Shown here: one piece after another, positions 36,397-47,354 of the stretch | How the letters are laid out: every line of letters begins with the position of its first letter | How positions within the stretch are numbered: the first letter of the stretch is position 1 | From: Dyella sp. A6 | Lineage (GTDB): Bacteria; Pseudomonadota; Gammaproteobacteria; Xanthomonadales; Rhodanobacteraceae | Direction of reading: 5' to 3' | Assembly: GCF_036320485.1 (NCBI RefSeq) | Contig: NZ_CP132911.1 | Location: 2,108,001-2,172,000, forward strand | Length of the DNA stretch: 64,000 bases | Notes under the pieces: generated by a model | Told to the model about the DNA's origin: nothing | Seen by the model: only the letters and a program-made list of their open reading frames with translations | Database searches by the model: none | Translations under genes and position numbers: made by a program

Positions 36397-36846
36397 TCAA
36401 TGACTGGTATTGATGGTGATGCGGCGCGGCGAGGACTCCGGCTTCTTCGGGATCGAGATTTCCAGCACACCGTGCCGGCCCGTCGCCGTGATGCCTTCGG
36501 CATCGGCACTGTCCGGCAGGCTGAAACGGCGATGGAAGGTGCCGTGCTGGCGCTCCTGGCGGGTAAACCGGCCCACCTGTTCGCCGGCTTCCAGCGCACG
36601 CTCGCCCTTGATGGTGAGAATGCCCTTGTCCATGTTCACTTCGATCGACGCCGGGTCGACACCGGGCACATCGGCAAAGATCACGAAGCGCTTTTCTTCC
36701 TCCTTGATGTCCACCTGCGGAGCCCATTGGCTGGTCACCACATTGGACTGGTCGTTCTCTTCCTGGCCGAGAAAACGCTCGAACGCCTGGCGGAATGCCT
36801 GGGCATCACGGGGCATGCCCCAGGAAACGTGACGGGTAATGGTCAT
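36397..36846 (-). CDS. Hsp20/alpha-crystallin small heat-shock protein
   Basis: 149 residues from the ATG at 36846, preceded by GAGGAG. The alpha-crystallin domain starts at WAPQVDIKEEEKRFVIFADVPG (about 42-63), with IEVNMDKGILTIKGER and the GVLEISIPKK strand. A C-terminal I-x-I-like tail (ITINTSH) supports oligomerisation. It is an ATP-independent holdase in the cytoplasm. A sigma-32-like promoter sits upstream (36895-36922). The neighbour cbpA encodes another chaperone, so the pair looks like a small heat-shock module. Confidence 0.95.
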   Translation of the reverse strand: MTITRHVSWGMPRDAQAFRQAFERFLGQEENDQSNVVTSQWAPQVDIKEEEKRFVIFADVPGVDPASIEVNMDKGILTIKGERALEAGEQVGRFTRQERQHGTFHRRFSLPDSADAEGITATGRHGVLEISIPKKPESSPRRITINTSH

Positions 36847-36894
36847 TGCAGTTGCTCCTCTGTAGGGTCGCGGCGACGCCGCCGCATGCCCCAG

Positions 36895-36922
36895 AGATAG
36901 GTCCCGCCTAGCACGATTCAAG
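36895..36922 (-). promoter_or_regulatory. Sigma-32 (heat-shock)-like promoter of hsp20
   Basis: On the minus strand CTTGAA (36917-36922) is followed after 14 bp by ACCTATCT (36895-36902), compared with the sigma-32 consensus CTTGAA-N13/14-CCCCATNT. The -35 is exact and the -10 has two mismatches. The predicted start leaves an ~40-base leader before the hsp20 ATG. Confidence 0.65.
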
Positions 36923-36999
36923 GTGCATGGAAAGGATCTTTTGCACACCTTTTCTGATGCAGCCACGATCGACCACGTTCGAATGCGTGACGTACCGCG

Positions 37000-37029
37000 T
37001 GGACGACTCAGACAGGCCCTCCGTACACT
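37000..37029 (+). promoter_or_regulatory. Possible promoter giving a leaderless transcript
   Basis: TACACT (37024-37029) ends 6 bases before the ATG at 37036, with TGGACG (37000-37005) 18 bp upstream as a weak -35. No Shine-Dalgarno is visible before the ATG, so transcription may begin at or next to the start codon. Confidence 0.35.
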
Positions 37030-37035
37030 ACGAAC

Positions 37036-37464
37036 ATGAGGAAAATCAAAACACTTTGCGTACTCCCTGCCATCCTGCTCGCGGCCTTCAGCACAACAGG
37101 AAGTGCACGGCCAGCAGGCGGACTTGCACTTCCGGCAGGTGCCGATTTCGGAGCCTATCCACCGGACTACCAGTCCCTGGTGCGGTCATGGAGCGAACAG
37201 AACTTCAGCCATCCCGAGATGCTGCGCTTCGGACATGTCTCTAGACCACGCAGGGAATGGACACTCGAGCACGCACGCAAGGTGTACGGCTGGTCGGTCT
37301 GCGCAATGATCAGCGCATCGAATGCCTATGGCATGGACATCGGACCGCAGACAATCTGGTTCCTGATCCATGCCGGCAAGGTTGTCGACATCCGCCAGAC
37401 CCATACGATTTCGCCAGGACATCCCGTCGATTGCAACGACGGCAAAGTGCGCGCCCTCGGTTGA
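37036..37464 (+). CDS. Conserved hypothetical secreted protein
   Basis: 142 residues with a signal peptide (MRKIKTLCVLPAILLAAFST.., cleavage near residue 24). The mature part reads YPPDYQSLVRSW (about 42-53), then EHARKVYGWSVCAMISASNAYG and GPQTIWFLIHAGKVV, ending in a short tail with a second Cys. The pattern is of a conserved exported protein found in several proteobacteria, but I know no function. The two cysteines in the mature chain could form a disulfide. No ribosome-binding site precedes the ATG. It is monocistronic. Confidence 0.7.
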   Translation: MRKIKTLCVLPAILLAAFSTTGSARPAGGLALPAGADFGAYPPDYQSLVRSWSEQNFSHPEMLRFGHVSRPRREWTLEHARKVYGWSVCAMISASNAYGMDIGPQTIWFLIHAGKVVDIRQTHTISPGHPVDCNDGKVRALG

Positions 37465-37540
37465 TCCGTCATCGGTGCGAAACCGCACCTGACAGCGTTG
37501 GGTTAGGATGCAGGGCCGCACATGCCATGGAGCGCCTCGT

Positions 37541-38029
37541 ATGAGTATCCCGCCCGGACAGAGCCTGCCCGATGTCGAAATCCGCGTGGTCGACGGCGAC
37601 ATCCGCACGGCGCGCACCGGCGATCTCTTCGCCGGACGCAGGGTGGTGCTGTTCGCCGTACCAGGCGCCTTCACGCCGACCTGTTCGAACAAGCACCTGC
37701 CCGGCTACGTGCAGCACCATGCCGAGTTCCAGGCACGCGGTATCGAGGTGATGTGCCTGTCGGTCAACGATGCCTACGTGATGCAGGCGTGGGCTGCCGC
37801 ACAGCATGTCCCGCCGGGCCTGCTGCTGCTTGCCGACGGCAACGCCGCCTTCACCCGCAGCCTGGGCCTGGAACTGGACGGGAGCGGTTATGGCATGGGC
37901 ATGCGGGCCCGCCGCTTCGCCCTGTATGTGGACAACGGCACGGTGCGCCAGGTGCATGTGGAGGCGCCAGGCGAGTTTCGTGTCTCCAGCGCAGAGGCCA
38001 TGCTGACTGCCGTCGGCGATGGGGCCTGA
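37541..38029 (+). CDS. Peroxiredoxin, Prx5/redoxin subfamily
   Basis: 162 residues. The peroxidatic motif is PGAFTPTCS with Cys48 and upstream Thr45, preceded by RRVVLFAVPG; the conserved Arg is expected near MRARRFALYVDNG. A second cysteine, Cys72 in VMCLSVND, is at the position conserved in the Prx5/hybrid group. No fused glutaredoxin domain is present, so it likely depends on glutathione and external glutaredoxin to reduce H2O2 or organic hydroperoxides. The ATG at 37541 is chosen for the homologous N-terminus. It faces gyrA across a terminator. Confidence 0.93.
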   Translation: MSIPPGQSLPDVEIRVVDGDIRTARTGDLFAGRRVVLFAVPGAFTPTCSNKHLPGYVQHHAEFQARGIEVMCLSVNDAYVMQAWAAAQHVPPGLLLLADGNAAFTRSLGLELDGSGYGMGMRARRFALYVDNGTVRQVHVEAPGEFRVSSAEAMLTAVGDGA

Positions 38030-38083
38030 GTCGAGCCTGAACGCATCGGCGGAACGGCTGATGCCCGGACCGTAGAGACGAAA

Positions 38084-38105
38084 AACCCCGGCTTGCGCCG
38101 GGGTT
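38084..38105 (-). terminator. gyrA intrinsic terminator
   Basis: A 9-bp stem (38084-38092 with 38097-38105) with a TTGC-derived loop is followed on the minus strand by U residues (A-run from 38081), 26 bp after the gyrA stop codon. Confidence 0.85.
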
Positions 38106-38130
38106 CGTGTTTCGGACATCCAGAGCGGCG

Positions 38131-40746
<2,616 letters not shown>

Positions 40747-40853
40747 CAATCGGCTTCCCTGGGAGTGTCTGACGGAGCACGAGATGGGTGCGGCATGGCA
40801 CACACATGAAGTCCGGCGCCATGCTCCGCCGGAACACCTCGTACAATCGTGGA

Positions 40854-40862
40854 ATTGTAGCA
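40854..40862 (-). promoter_or_regulatory. Extended -10 promoter of gyrA
   Basis: On the minus strand TGCTACAAT (extended -10) lies about 108 bp upstream of the gyrA ATG in an AT-rich gap. The nearest -35-like element, TTGAGA (40880-40885), is at a long 20-bp spacing, which is tolerated with an extended -10. Confidence 0.5.
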
Positions 40863-40908
40863 CAGACGCGCATTTTTCATCTCAAAAACGCGCTTTAAAT
40901 TCAACGAG

Positions 40909-41322
40909 TTAAGAAGCCATTTTGGTCTTCTTGAAAAGGATGATGCGGGCACTGGTGTAATTCACCATGGCAGCCACGACCGAACCTACCGCGACGGCCA
41001 GCACGGGCCATCGATGCCAGGCAGGAAACAGCAGCAGGCTGCCGGCATAGGCGGCATAGTTGACGGCGGCACCGGCCCCCATCAGGACCATCCAGTGCAT
41101 CCATTCGCCGAGCAGCGAACGCCCACTGGCGCGGGCCGCAAAGGTCCGACTGCGGTTCCACCACCAGGTCGCCGTGGCTGCCACCAGAAAGGCGAAGATC
41201 TGCGCTATATAGGGGTTGGCATCGAACAGCCAGACCAGCAGCTGCAGGATGCTGGCATCAACCACAAAACCGATGGCGCCACCCACCGCGAACAAGGCGA
41301 TTTCTCGCCGCATCTTCATCAA
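40909..41322 (-). CDS. GtrA-family four-helix membrane protein
   Basis: 137 residues with four hydrophobic segments (about 8-27, 36-55, 75-95 and 105-124). The pattern [23 protein letters not shown] and the basic [10 protein letters not shown] between helices 2 and 3 are typical of GtrA/DPMS-like proteins, thought to move lipid-linked sugars across the membrane or assist polysaccharide modification. No glycosyltransferase partner is adjacent. Its start overlaps the mtnA stop (ATGA), so it is co-transcribed at the end of the phaE operon. The lineage-specific role is unknown. Confidence 0.88.
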   Translation of the reverse strand: MMKMRREIALFAVGGAIGFVVDASILQLLVWLFDANPYIAQIFAFLVAATATWWWNRSRTFAARASGRSLLGEWMHWMVLMGAGAAVNYAAYAGSLLLFPAWHRWPVLAVAVGSVVAAMVNYTSARIILFKKTKMAS

Positions 41323-42329
41323 CCAAAGACCTTGCGCATGGCGGTCTCGTCAGGTTGCTCGATCACGCCCCGCTCGGTCACGATCGCATCGATCAGGCTT
41401 GCCGGCGTCACGTCGAATACCGGGTTCCATGCCTGCGCGCCCTCGACCACGGTGCGCCGGCCCGCGGTCGACAGCAATTCGGCCGGGTCGCGCAGCTCGA
41501 TCTCGATGACCTCGCCAGACGATGTCGCCATGTCCACGGTGGAGGATGGCGCCACCACCATGAACTTCACGCCATGATGGCGCGCGGCAATGGCGAGCTG
41601 GTAGGTACCAATCTTGTTGGCGGTATCGCCATTGGCCGCGATGCGGTCGGCACCGACGATCACCCATTGCACGGCGCCGGAGCGCATCAGGTGGGCTGCC
41701 GCCGAATCGGCGATGAGCTGGGCGGGGATGCCGTCGCGGACCAGTTCGTACATGGTCAAGCGTGCGCCCTGTTGCCAGGGACGTGTTTCGCCGGCGTAGA
41801 CGCGTTCGATGGAACCGGCCGCGACGCCAGCCCGGATCACACCGAGCGCCGTGCCGAAACCGGCGGTCGCCAGCGAGCCGGTATTGCAATGGGTCAGTAC
41901 ACCGGAATGCGGCGCGATCAGCGCCGCACCCAACTCGCCCATGCGGCGGTTGGCGGCCAGGTCCTCGTCCTGGATCGCCTGTGCCTCCAGCGCCAGGCCT
42001 GCCGCATCGTTACCCGTCTCGATGCGCGACTTCATGCGGTCCAGCGCCCACATCAGGTTCACCGCGGTCGGACGTGCCGCCCGCAGCATGGCCAGTGCCG
42101 GCTCCAGCGGTTGTGCCTGCTGCGCGGCCAGCACCACACCCCATGCCGCCGCGATGCCGATCGCCGGTGCACCGCGGACGACCAGGTCGCGGATCGCCTG
42201 CGTCACCGCCGAAGCATCACGGCATTCGATCCATTGTTCCTGCTGCGGCAGCAGCCGCTGGTCAAGCAGCCGCAGGTAGTCGCCGCACCATTGCACGGCA
42301 CGGATGCGGTCGTATCGTTCGTAGTCCAT
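41319..42329 (-). CDS. mtnA: Methylthioribose-1-phosphate isomerase
   Basis: 336 residues from the ATG at 42329 (AAGAGAA upstream). MtnA converts 5-methylthioribose-1-phosphate to methylthioribulose-1-phosphate in the methionine salvage pathway. Key residues are Cys148 (THCNTGSLA) and Asp228 (GADRI), the catalytic pair of the family, plus [13 protein letters not shown] at the N-terminus and the C-terminal [12 protein letters not shown]. Length is normal (about 340). It lies in one run with pspC, phaC and phaE upstream and overlaps gtrA; no other methionine-salvage gene is in the window. Confidence 0.96.
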   Translation of the reverse strand: MDYERYDRIRAVQWCGDYLRLLDQRLLPQQEQWIECRDASAVTQAIRDLVVRGAPAIGIAAAWGVVLAAQQAQPLEPALAMLRAARPTAVNLMWALDRMKSRIETGNDAAGLALEAQAIQDEDLAANRRMGELGAALIAPHSGVLTHCNTGSLATAGFGTALGVIRAGVAAGSIERVYAGETRPWQQGARLTMYELVRDGIPAQLIADSAAAHLMRSGAVQWVIVGADRIAANGDTANKIGTYQLAIAARHHGVKFMVVAPSSTVDMATSSGEVIEIELRDPAELLSTAGRRTVVEGAQAWNPVFDVTPASLIDAIVTERGVIEQPDETAMRKVFG

Positions 42330-42357
42330 CGGTTCTCTTGATATCAGGGAAGAGCAC

Positions 42358-42540
42358 TCAGCCATCGGGCATGGCGAGCCATAGGATCAGGTAGATCAGC
42401 ACACCCGAGCCGCCGAGCAGGGTCAACACGATCCACAGCACGCGGACCAGGGTGGGATCCCAGCCAAGAAACGCGGCCAGGCCGCCGCAGACACCGGCGA
42501 GCTTGCGATCGGTACGCGAGCGGTACAAGCGATTGGCCAT
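42358..42540 (-). CDS. Small PspC-domain membrane protein
   Basis: 60 residues: the whole protein is a PspC domain ([32 protein letters not shown], about 5-36) followed by one transmembrane helix (about 36-56). PspC-type proteins in other bacteria sense or anchor envelope-stress responses; the stand-alone 60-residue form is common and poorly characterised. The ATG at 42540 is preceded by GGAGCATT. It sits between phaC (19-bp gap) and mtnA (28-bp gap) and is presumably co-transcribed. It is short and easily missed. Confidence 0.85.
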   Translation of the reverse strand: MANRLYRSRTDRKLAGVCGGLAAFLGWDPTLVRVLWIVLTLLGGSGVLIYLILWLAMPDG

Positions 42541-42559
42541 TCGAAATGCTCCTGGTTGA

Positions 42560-43633
42560 TCAATCGCGGTCACGCAGCCAGCGGTGGATCGCCGGCGGTA
42601 CATCACGCTGTGCGCGACCCGACACGTAGATGCCGATATGCCCGCCCTTGAACGCCAGCTCGGTGTAGTCGGTGGTGCCGACATGACGAGCCAGTGCACG
42701 CGATGCATCCGGTGGCACCAGGTGATCCTGCTCGGCATAGATGTTGAGCACCGGCTGGGTGATCATGCCCAGGTCGACCGGTCGGTCGCCGATCTCCAGC
42801 GTTCCCCTGGCCAGCTTGTTGCCCTGGTAGAAATCCTTGATGAACTGGCGGAATGCCTCGCCGGCCTGGTCAGGCGAGTCGAAGATCCAGCGCTCCATGC
42901 GCAGGAAGTTCTCCAGCTCCACGGGCTTGTCCAGGATATCGACCAGGTTCACGTACTTCTGCTGCGTCAGCCGCAATGGCTTGAGCATCAGGTAGACCCA
43001 GTTCATCAGTTCCGCGGGAACATTGCCCAGCGTGTCGACGAAGCGGTCCACGTCGATGTTCTGCACCCAGTGCGAAAGCATGTTGTCCGGCGTGCGGAAA
43101 TCCACCGGCGTGACCATGGTGACCAGGTTGCGCACTTTTTCCGGATGCATCGCCGTGTAGCACAGCGAGAACGCGCCGCCCTGGCAGATACCCAGCAGGT
43201 TGACCGCATCCAGTCCGTGCAAGGCGCGCACCGCGTCGACGCAGCGGTCGAGATAACCGTTGAGGTAATCGTCGAGGGTCAGCCAGCGGTCGGCACCATC
43301 CGGGTAACCCCAGTCGATCAGGTAGACGTCCTCACCCTGGGCAAGCAGGTTGCGCACCAGCGAGCGGTCCTGCTGCAGGTCGGTCATCCAGACCGTGTTG
43401 ACCAGCGCGTAGACAATGAGAATTGGGGTTTTCGCGGTCGGTTCGCGCTCGCCGCGCATGTGCCAGACCGTGAGTTTGTCTTCCCGGTAGACCGCCTCGC
43501 GCGGGGTACCGGCATAGTCGGGCTCGGAAACACCACGCAGCCGCGGAATGCCGGCGGCCAGTTTGCGCTGGAAGGCCGCCATCTCCTGTACGGCCTGGAG
43601 CGGATCGATGTGCAGTGGGCTGGTGACGGACAC
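42560..43633 (-). CDS. phaC: Class III poly(3-hydroxyalkanoate) synthase catalytic subunit PhaC
   Basis: 357 residues starting at a GTG with AGGAG 5 bases upstream. PhaC polymerises (R)-3-hydroxyacyl-CoA into PHA granules. The lipase-like box is GICQGG with nucleophile Cys150; the catalytic Asp lies in AEQDHLVPP and the His in FKGGHIGIYVSG. The size (~355 residues) and partner PhaE define the class III type, as in Allochromatium. It starts 8 bp after the phaE stop, so the two are translated from one message and should form a PhaC/PhaE complex at the granule surface. Short-chain monomers are expected from the class. Confidence 0.96.
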   Translation of the reverse strand: MSVTSPLHIDPLQAVQEMAAFQRKLAAGIPRLRGVSEPDYAGTPREAVYREDKLTVWHMRGEREPTAKTPILIVYALVNTVWMTDLQQDRSLVRNLLAQGEDVYLIDWGYPDGADRWLTLDDYLNGYLDRCVDAVRALHGLDAVNLLGICQGGAFSLCYTAMHPEKVRNLVTMVTPVDFRTPDNMLSHWVQNIDVDRFVDTLGNVPAELMNWVYLMLKPLRLTQQKYVNLVDILDKPVELENFLRMERWIFDSPDQAGEAFRQFIKDFYQGNKLARGTLEIGDRPVDLGMITQPVLNIYAEQDHLVPPDASRALARHVGTTDYTELAFKGGHIGIYVSGRAQRDVPPAIHRWLRDRD

Positions 43634-43641
43634 GGGAACTC

Positions 43642-44685
43642 CTACTTGCGGCGGCCGGCGGCCTGGCTGCGACGGGTCGTGGTGGCCTTGCGTCGGGTCG
43701 AGGTGGCTTTCGCCGTCTTGCCGGCGGCTGGCCGGGCAGCCGCTTTCACGGTCGGCACCGACCGGGCCTCTGCCTGTTCAAGGCGACGCTTGAGCGCTGC
43801 CAATTCCTCGCGGAGGCCTGCCACGACGGCGGCAGATTCACGGGTTCGCAGCTCCCGACGCAGCTCCTGCAGGCGCTGCCCCAGCGTATTCACTTCGCTG
43901 CGGGTGGGAATGCCCTGCTCACTGCACCACTGCTCGATCTGCTGCTGCTGCTGCTGGCGCAGGCGCATCTGCGCATTGCTCATGGCACCGAAGGCTTCGC
44001 GGAACTCGTCGGAAAGCGCCAGTTCCGCAAACGCCTCCTCAATGGCATCGACCCACAGATCGTAAAGCGCCTTCATCGACTGGACCGACTGGCCGGCCAC
44101 CGCAAGCTGCTCGAATTTCTGCTGCATCACGGCCGAGCCCTGTGCATGGACCTTCTGCATCAGCGCCTGGTAGCGAGCCATGGTCTCCAAGTATTCGGCC
44201 ATGGCCGCAGCCAGCGCTTGCTGCTGCAACTGCTGCTCGCGCGTATAGCCGAAGGCCGCTACCGGCTCGACACCTGGCATGCCCTGTGGCGGATTCGACC
44301 ACCATGACTCCCACGGTGCGGCATGGCCGGCAAACATGCCTGGCGGCATGCCAGACATACCAGGCATGCCCGCAGGCGGAAAGCCTTGCCCGAAAGGCTG
44401 TCCGGCGCTGCCCGCCATGGCCTGGCCGAATATCTGCTGCATCTGCTGGATCCAGTTCGAAGGTGGCGGCGGCACGTTGGAGCCCACCACACCGTTCTGC
44501 AGCCAGTCCATATAGGCCTTGGCACCGGCCATGCCCTGTGCGAGCAGTTCATCCGGGCCGGTGAAACCTGCAGCGAATGGGTTGCTGGCGGCTTGTGGCT
44601 GTGCCGTGCGACGCATCCACGCATCCCACGATTCCTTGGCCATCGCCTGCCAGTCCTTCAGGAAATCGCTTGCCTGATCGGCCAT
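43642..44685 (-). CDS. phaE: Class III PHA synthase subunit PhaE
   Basis: 347 residues from the ATG at 44685, which has AAGGAGG. It lacks a catalytic motif and is rich in Ala, Gln and Met. The N-terminal WDAWMRRTAQ.. region and a long helical segment QQQALAAAMAEYLETMARY to LRQQQQQQIEQWC match PhaE. A Met/Gly/Pro-rich stretch (about residues 105-150) and a C-terminal basic Ala/Lys/Thr/Arg-rich tail of ~40 residues are notable; the latter resembles PHA-granule DNA-binding tails. It activates PhaC. It is the first gene of the five-gene minus-strand run. Confidence 0.93.
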   Translation of the reverse strand: MADQASDFLKDWQAMAKESWDAWMRRTAQPQAASNPFAAGFTGPDELLAQGMAGAKAYMDWLQNGVVGSNVPPPPSNWIQQMQQIFGQAMAGSAGQPFGQGFPPAGMPGMSGMPPGMFAGHAAPWESWWSNPPQGMPGVEPVAAFGYTREQQLQQQALAAAMAEYLETMARYQALMQKVHAQGSAVMQQKFEQLAVAGQSVQSMKALYDLWVDAIEEAFAELALSDEFREAFGAMSNAQMRLRQQQQQQIEQWCSEQGIPTRSEVNTLGQRLQELRRELRTRESAAVVAGLREELAALKRRLEQAEARSVPTVKAAARPAAGKTAKATSTRRKATTTRRSQAAGRRK

Positions 44686-44742
44686 GCCGGCCTCCTTGAT
44701 CCAAACCTGTGGACATCGTAGCAAAAGCATACCCCGGAAACG

Positions 44743-44771
44743 CGCAAGGCCCGGTGAACCCGGGCCTTGCG
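44743..44771 (-). terminator. Hairpin downstream of pnp
   Basis: A perfect 12-bp stem (44743-44754 with 44760-44771, loop of 5) lies 33 bp past the pnp stop on the minus strand, without a U-tract. It probably defines the 3' end of the rpsO-pnp message and separates it from phaE. Confidence 0.6.
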
Positions 44772-44803
44772 AACTACACGGTAGCCGTTGCTGGCGACCT
44801 GGA

Positions 44804-46909
44804 TCAGGCGTCGGCGCCCTCGTCCTCGGTCACCGCCTTCATCGACAGGCGGATACGGCCCTGCTTGTCCACTTCCAGCACCTTGACCTTGACGATCTGG
44901 CCTTCCTTCAGCTTGTCGGAAACCTTCTCGACGCGCTCGTTGGAGATCTGCGAGACGTGCACCAGACCGTCCTTGCCCGGCATGATGGTGACGAACGCAC
45001 CGAAGTCCATCAGCTTGGCGACCTTGCCCTCGTAGATGCGGCCCGGCTCGACGTCGGACACGATCTGCTCGATGCGCTTCTTCGCCGCATCGGCCGCGCT
45101 GCGGTTGACCGAGGCGATCACCACGGTGCCGTCGTCGCTGATGTCGATGGTGGCGCCAGTCTCTTCGGTGATCGAGCGGATGGTGGCGCCGCCCTTGCCG
45201 ATGACCTCGCGGATCTTGTCCGGGTGGATCTTGACCGTGAGCAGGCGCGGAGCGTACTCGCTCATCTCGGCACGCGGCTCGCTGATCGCCTTGGCCATTT
45301 CGCCGAGGATATGCAGGCGACCGCGCTTGGCCTGGGCCAGCGCCACCTTCATGATCTCTTCGGTGATGCCGTCGATCTTGATGTCCATCTGCAGCGCGGA
45401 CACACCTTCGGCGGTACCGGCCACCTTGAAATCCATGTCGCCGAGGTGGTCCTCGTCGCCGAGGATGTCGCTCAGCACGACAAAGTCGCTTTCTTCCTTG
45501 ACCAGGCCCATCGCGATGCCGGCCACCGGCGCCTTCAGCGGCACGCCGGCATCCATCATGGCCAGCGAGGAACCGCACACCGAAGCCATCGACGAGGAAC
45601 CGTTCGACTCGGTGATCTCCGAGACCACGCGGATCACGTACGGGAACTCGTCCATGCCCGGCTTGACCGCCTGCACACCGCGCTTGGCGAGGCGGCCGTG
45701 GCCGATCTCACGGCGCTTCGGCGCACCGAAACGGCCGGTCTCGCCCACCGAGAACGGCGGAAAGTTGTAGTGGAACAGGAACGGATCCTTCGACTCGCCT
45801 TCCGGCGCGTCGATGATCTGCGCGTCACGCGCGGTGCCCAGCGTGGCGACCACGAGTGCCTGGGTCTCGCCACGGGTGAACAGCGCCGAACCATGCGTGC
45901 GCGGCAGTACACCCACGCGCACGGTGATCGGACGCACGTCTTCCAGGCCGCGGCCGTCAATGCGCACCTTGGTCTTCAGCACGCTGTCGCGCATGGTGCG
46001 GTATTCCAGCTCGCCGAACTCCTTGGCCAGCTCGGCGGAAGCCCAGCCATGCTGCTCGGCCTGTGCGGCCAGCGCTTCCATCACCTCGGACTTGATCGAG
46101 GCGATCGCGTCACGGCGCTGGATCTTGTCGCGCACCTGGAAGGCCTGCTCGAGCTTGTCGCCCACGGCACCCTTCAGCGCGGCGACCAGCGACTCGTTGC
46201 GGGCCGGCGCCTGCCAGTCCCACGACGGCTTGGCGGCTTCGGCAGCCAGCTCGGCGATCGCGCGGATGGCGGTCTGCATCTGCTGGTGACCGAACACCAC
46301 CGCGCCGAGCATCACTTCCTCGGACAGCAGCTTGGCCTCGGACTCCACCATCAGCACCGCACCGCTGGTACCGGCAACCACCAGGTCCAGCTCGGAGCTC
46401 TTCAGCTCGGTCGCGCTCGGGTTCAGCAGATACTGACCGTTGGCGTAGCCGACGCGGGCAGCACCGATCGGGCCCTTGAATGGAATGCCGGCAAGGCTCA
46501 GCGCCGCGGAGGCACCGATCATCGCCGGAATGTCGCCGTCGACCTCGGGATTCAGCGAGACGACCTGGGCGATCACCTGCACTTCGTTCTTGAATTCTTC
46601 CGGGAACAGCGGACGCACCGGACGATCGATCAGACGCGAGGTCAGCGTTTCCTTCTCGGTCGGACGGCCTTCACGCTTGAAGAAGCCGCCCGGGATGCGA
46701 CCGGCGGAATAGAACTTCTCGACGTAATCGACGGTGAGCGGGAAAAAGTCCTGCCCCTCGCGCGGCTTCGCTGCCGCCACCACGGAAACCAGCACCACGG
46801 TGCCGCCCATGCTGACCAAAACGGCACCGGACGCCTGGCGGGCGATTTCGCCCGTCTCCAGTGTGACTTCGTGATTACCGTACTGGAATGACTTGGTTAC
46901 TTTCGCCAT
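44804..46909 (-). CDS. pnp: Polyribonucleotide nucleotidyltransferase (PNPase)
   Basis: 701 residues. PNPase is a 3'-5' phosphorolytic exoribonuclease, part of the RNA degradosome. Domain order is two RNase PH domains ([20 protein letters not shown] at the start; [18 protein letters not shown] in the second), a linker helical domain, KH ([13 protein letters not shown], about 555-567) and S1 ([18 protein letters not shown], about 621-638). The ATG at 46909 follows AAGGGA and lies 18 bp after the rpsO stop. Length agrees with the ~700-residue family. Regulation through the upstream rpsO region and RNase III is known in E. coli; here no obvious RNase III hairpin fits in the short rpsO-pnp gap. 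Confidence 0.98.
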   Translation of the reverse strand: MAKVTKSFQYGNHEVTLETGEIARQASGAVLVSMGGTVVLVSVVAAAKPREGQDFFPLTVDYVEKFYSAGRIPGGFFKREGRPTEKETLTSRLIDRPVRPLFPEEFKNEVQVIAQVVSLNPEVDGDIPAMIGASAALSLAGIPFKGPIGAARVGYANGQYLLNPSATELKSSELDLVVAGTSGAVLMVESEAKLLSEEVMLGAVVFGHQQMQTAIRAIAELAAEAAKPSWDWQAPARNESLVAALKGAVGDKLEQAFQVRDKIQRRDAIASIKSEVMEALAAQAEQHGWASAELAKEFGELEYRTMRDSVLKTKVRIDGRGLEDVRPITVRVGVLPRTHGSALFTRGETQALVVATLGTARDAQIIDAPEGESKDPFLFHYNFPPFSVGETGRFGAPKRREIGHGRLAKRGVQAVKPGMDEFPYVIRVVSEITESNGSSSMASVCGSSLAMMDAGVPLKAPVAGIAMGLVKEESDFVVLSDILGDEDHLGDMDFKVAGTAEGVSALQMDIKIDGITEEIMKVALAQAKRGRLHILGEMAKAISEPRAEMSEYAPRLLTVKIHPDKIREVIGKGGATIRSITEETGATIDISDDGTVVIASVNRSAADAAKKRIEQIVSDVEPGRIYEGKVAKLMDFGAFVTIMPGKDGLVHVSQISNERVEKVSDKLKEGQIVKVKVLEVDKQGRIRLSMKAVTEDEGADA

Positions 46910-46927
46910 GTTCGATGTCCCTTCTGA

Positions 46928-47197
46928 TTAACGACGCAAGCCGAGGCGTTCGATCAGGCTCTGGTAGCGGGCCAGATCACGATCCTTCAGGTAGGAGAGC
47001 AGGCTCTTGCGGCGGTTAACCAGCTGCAACAGGCCACGACGGGAATGATGGTCCTGCTTGTGGGTCTTGAAGTGCTCGGTGAGATGTTCGATGCGGGCCG
47101 ACAGCAGGGCCACCTGCACCTCCGGCGAACCGGTATCGTTCGGCACGCGGCCGTATTCAGCAATGATCTTGCCGGTCTGTTCTGCAGTGAGAGACAT
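46928..47197 (-). CDS. rpsO: 30S ribosomal protein S15 (uS15)
   Basis: 89 residues, the exact size of E. coli S15, from the ATG at 47197. It contains [35 protein letters not shown] and the C-terminal [10 protein letters not shown], all conserved. S15 binds 16S rRNA early in 30S assembly and represses its own translation in E. coli. A 48-bp perfect palindrome lies in its leader (47222-47269). It is the second-last gene of the nusA super-operon, followed by pnp. Confidence 0.99.
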   Translation of the reverse strand: MSLTAEQTGKIIAEYGRVPNDTGSPEVQVALLSARIEHLTEHFKTHKQDHHSRRGLLQLVNRRKSLLSYLKDRDLARYQSLIERLGLRR

Positions 47198-47221
47198 GGG
47201 TACCTTTCCTCGAAAAGCGAT

Positions 47222-47269
47222 ACGAAGCTTGCGCAACACCACCGCGCGGTGGTGTTGCGCAAGCTTCGT
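47222..47269. repeat. Perfect 48-bp palindrome in the truB-rpsO gap (rpsO leader)
   Basis: Every base from 47222 to 47269 pairs with its mirror: ACGAAGCTTGCGCAACACCACCGC followed by its exact reverse complement. The next outward pair (T at 47221, C at 47270) breaks the symmetry. In RNA this would be a ~22-bp stem with a 4-base loop, 25 bases upstream of the rpsO ATG. It could be an RNase III or processing site, a translational control structure or a partial terminator. No U-tract follows in the minus direction. Confidence 0.85.
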
Positions 47270-47354
47270 CAGTTGAATGAAACATGGATGTGCAAGCATC
47301 GTATTCTAACGAGTGCAAGCACATTGCAACAAGACCGAAGGCGACAACCTCTGC

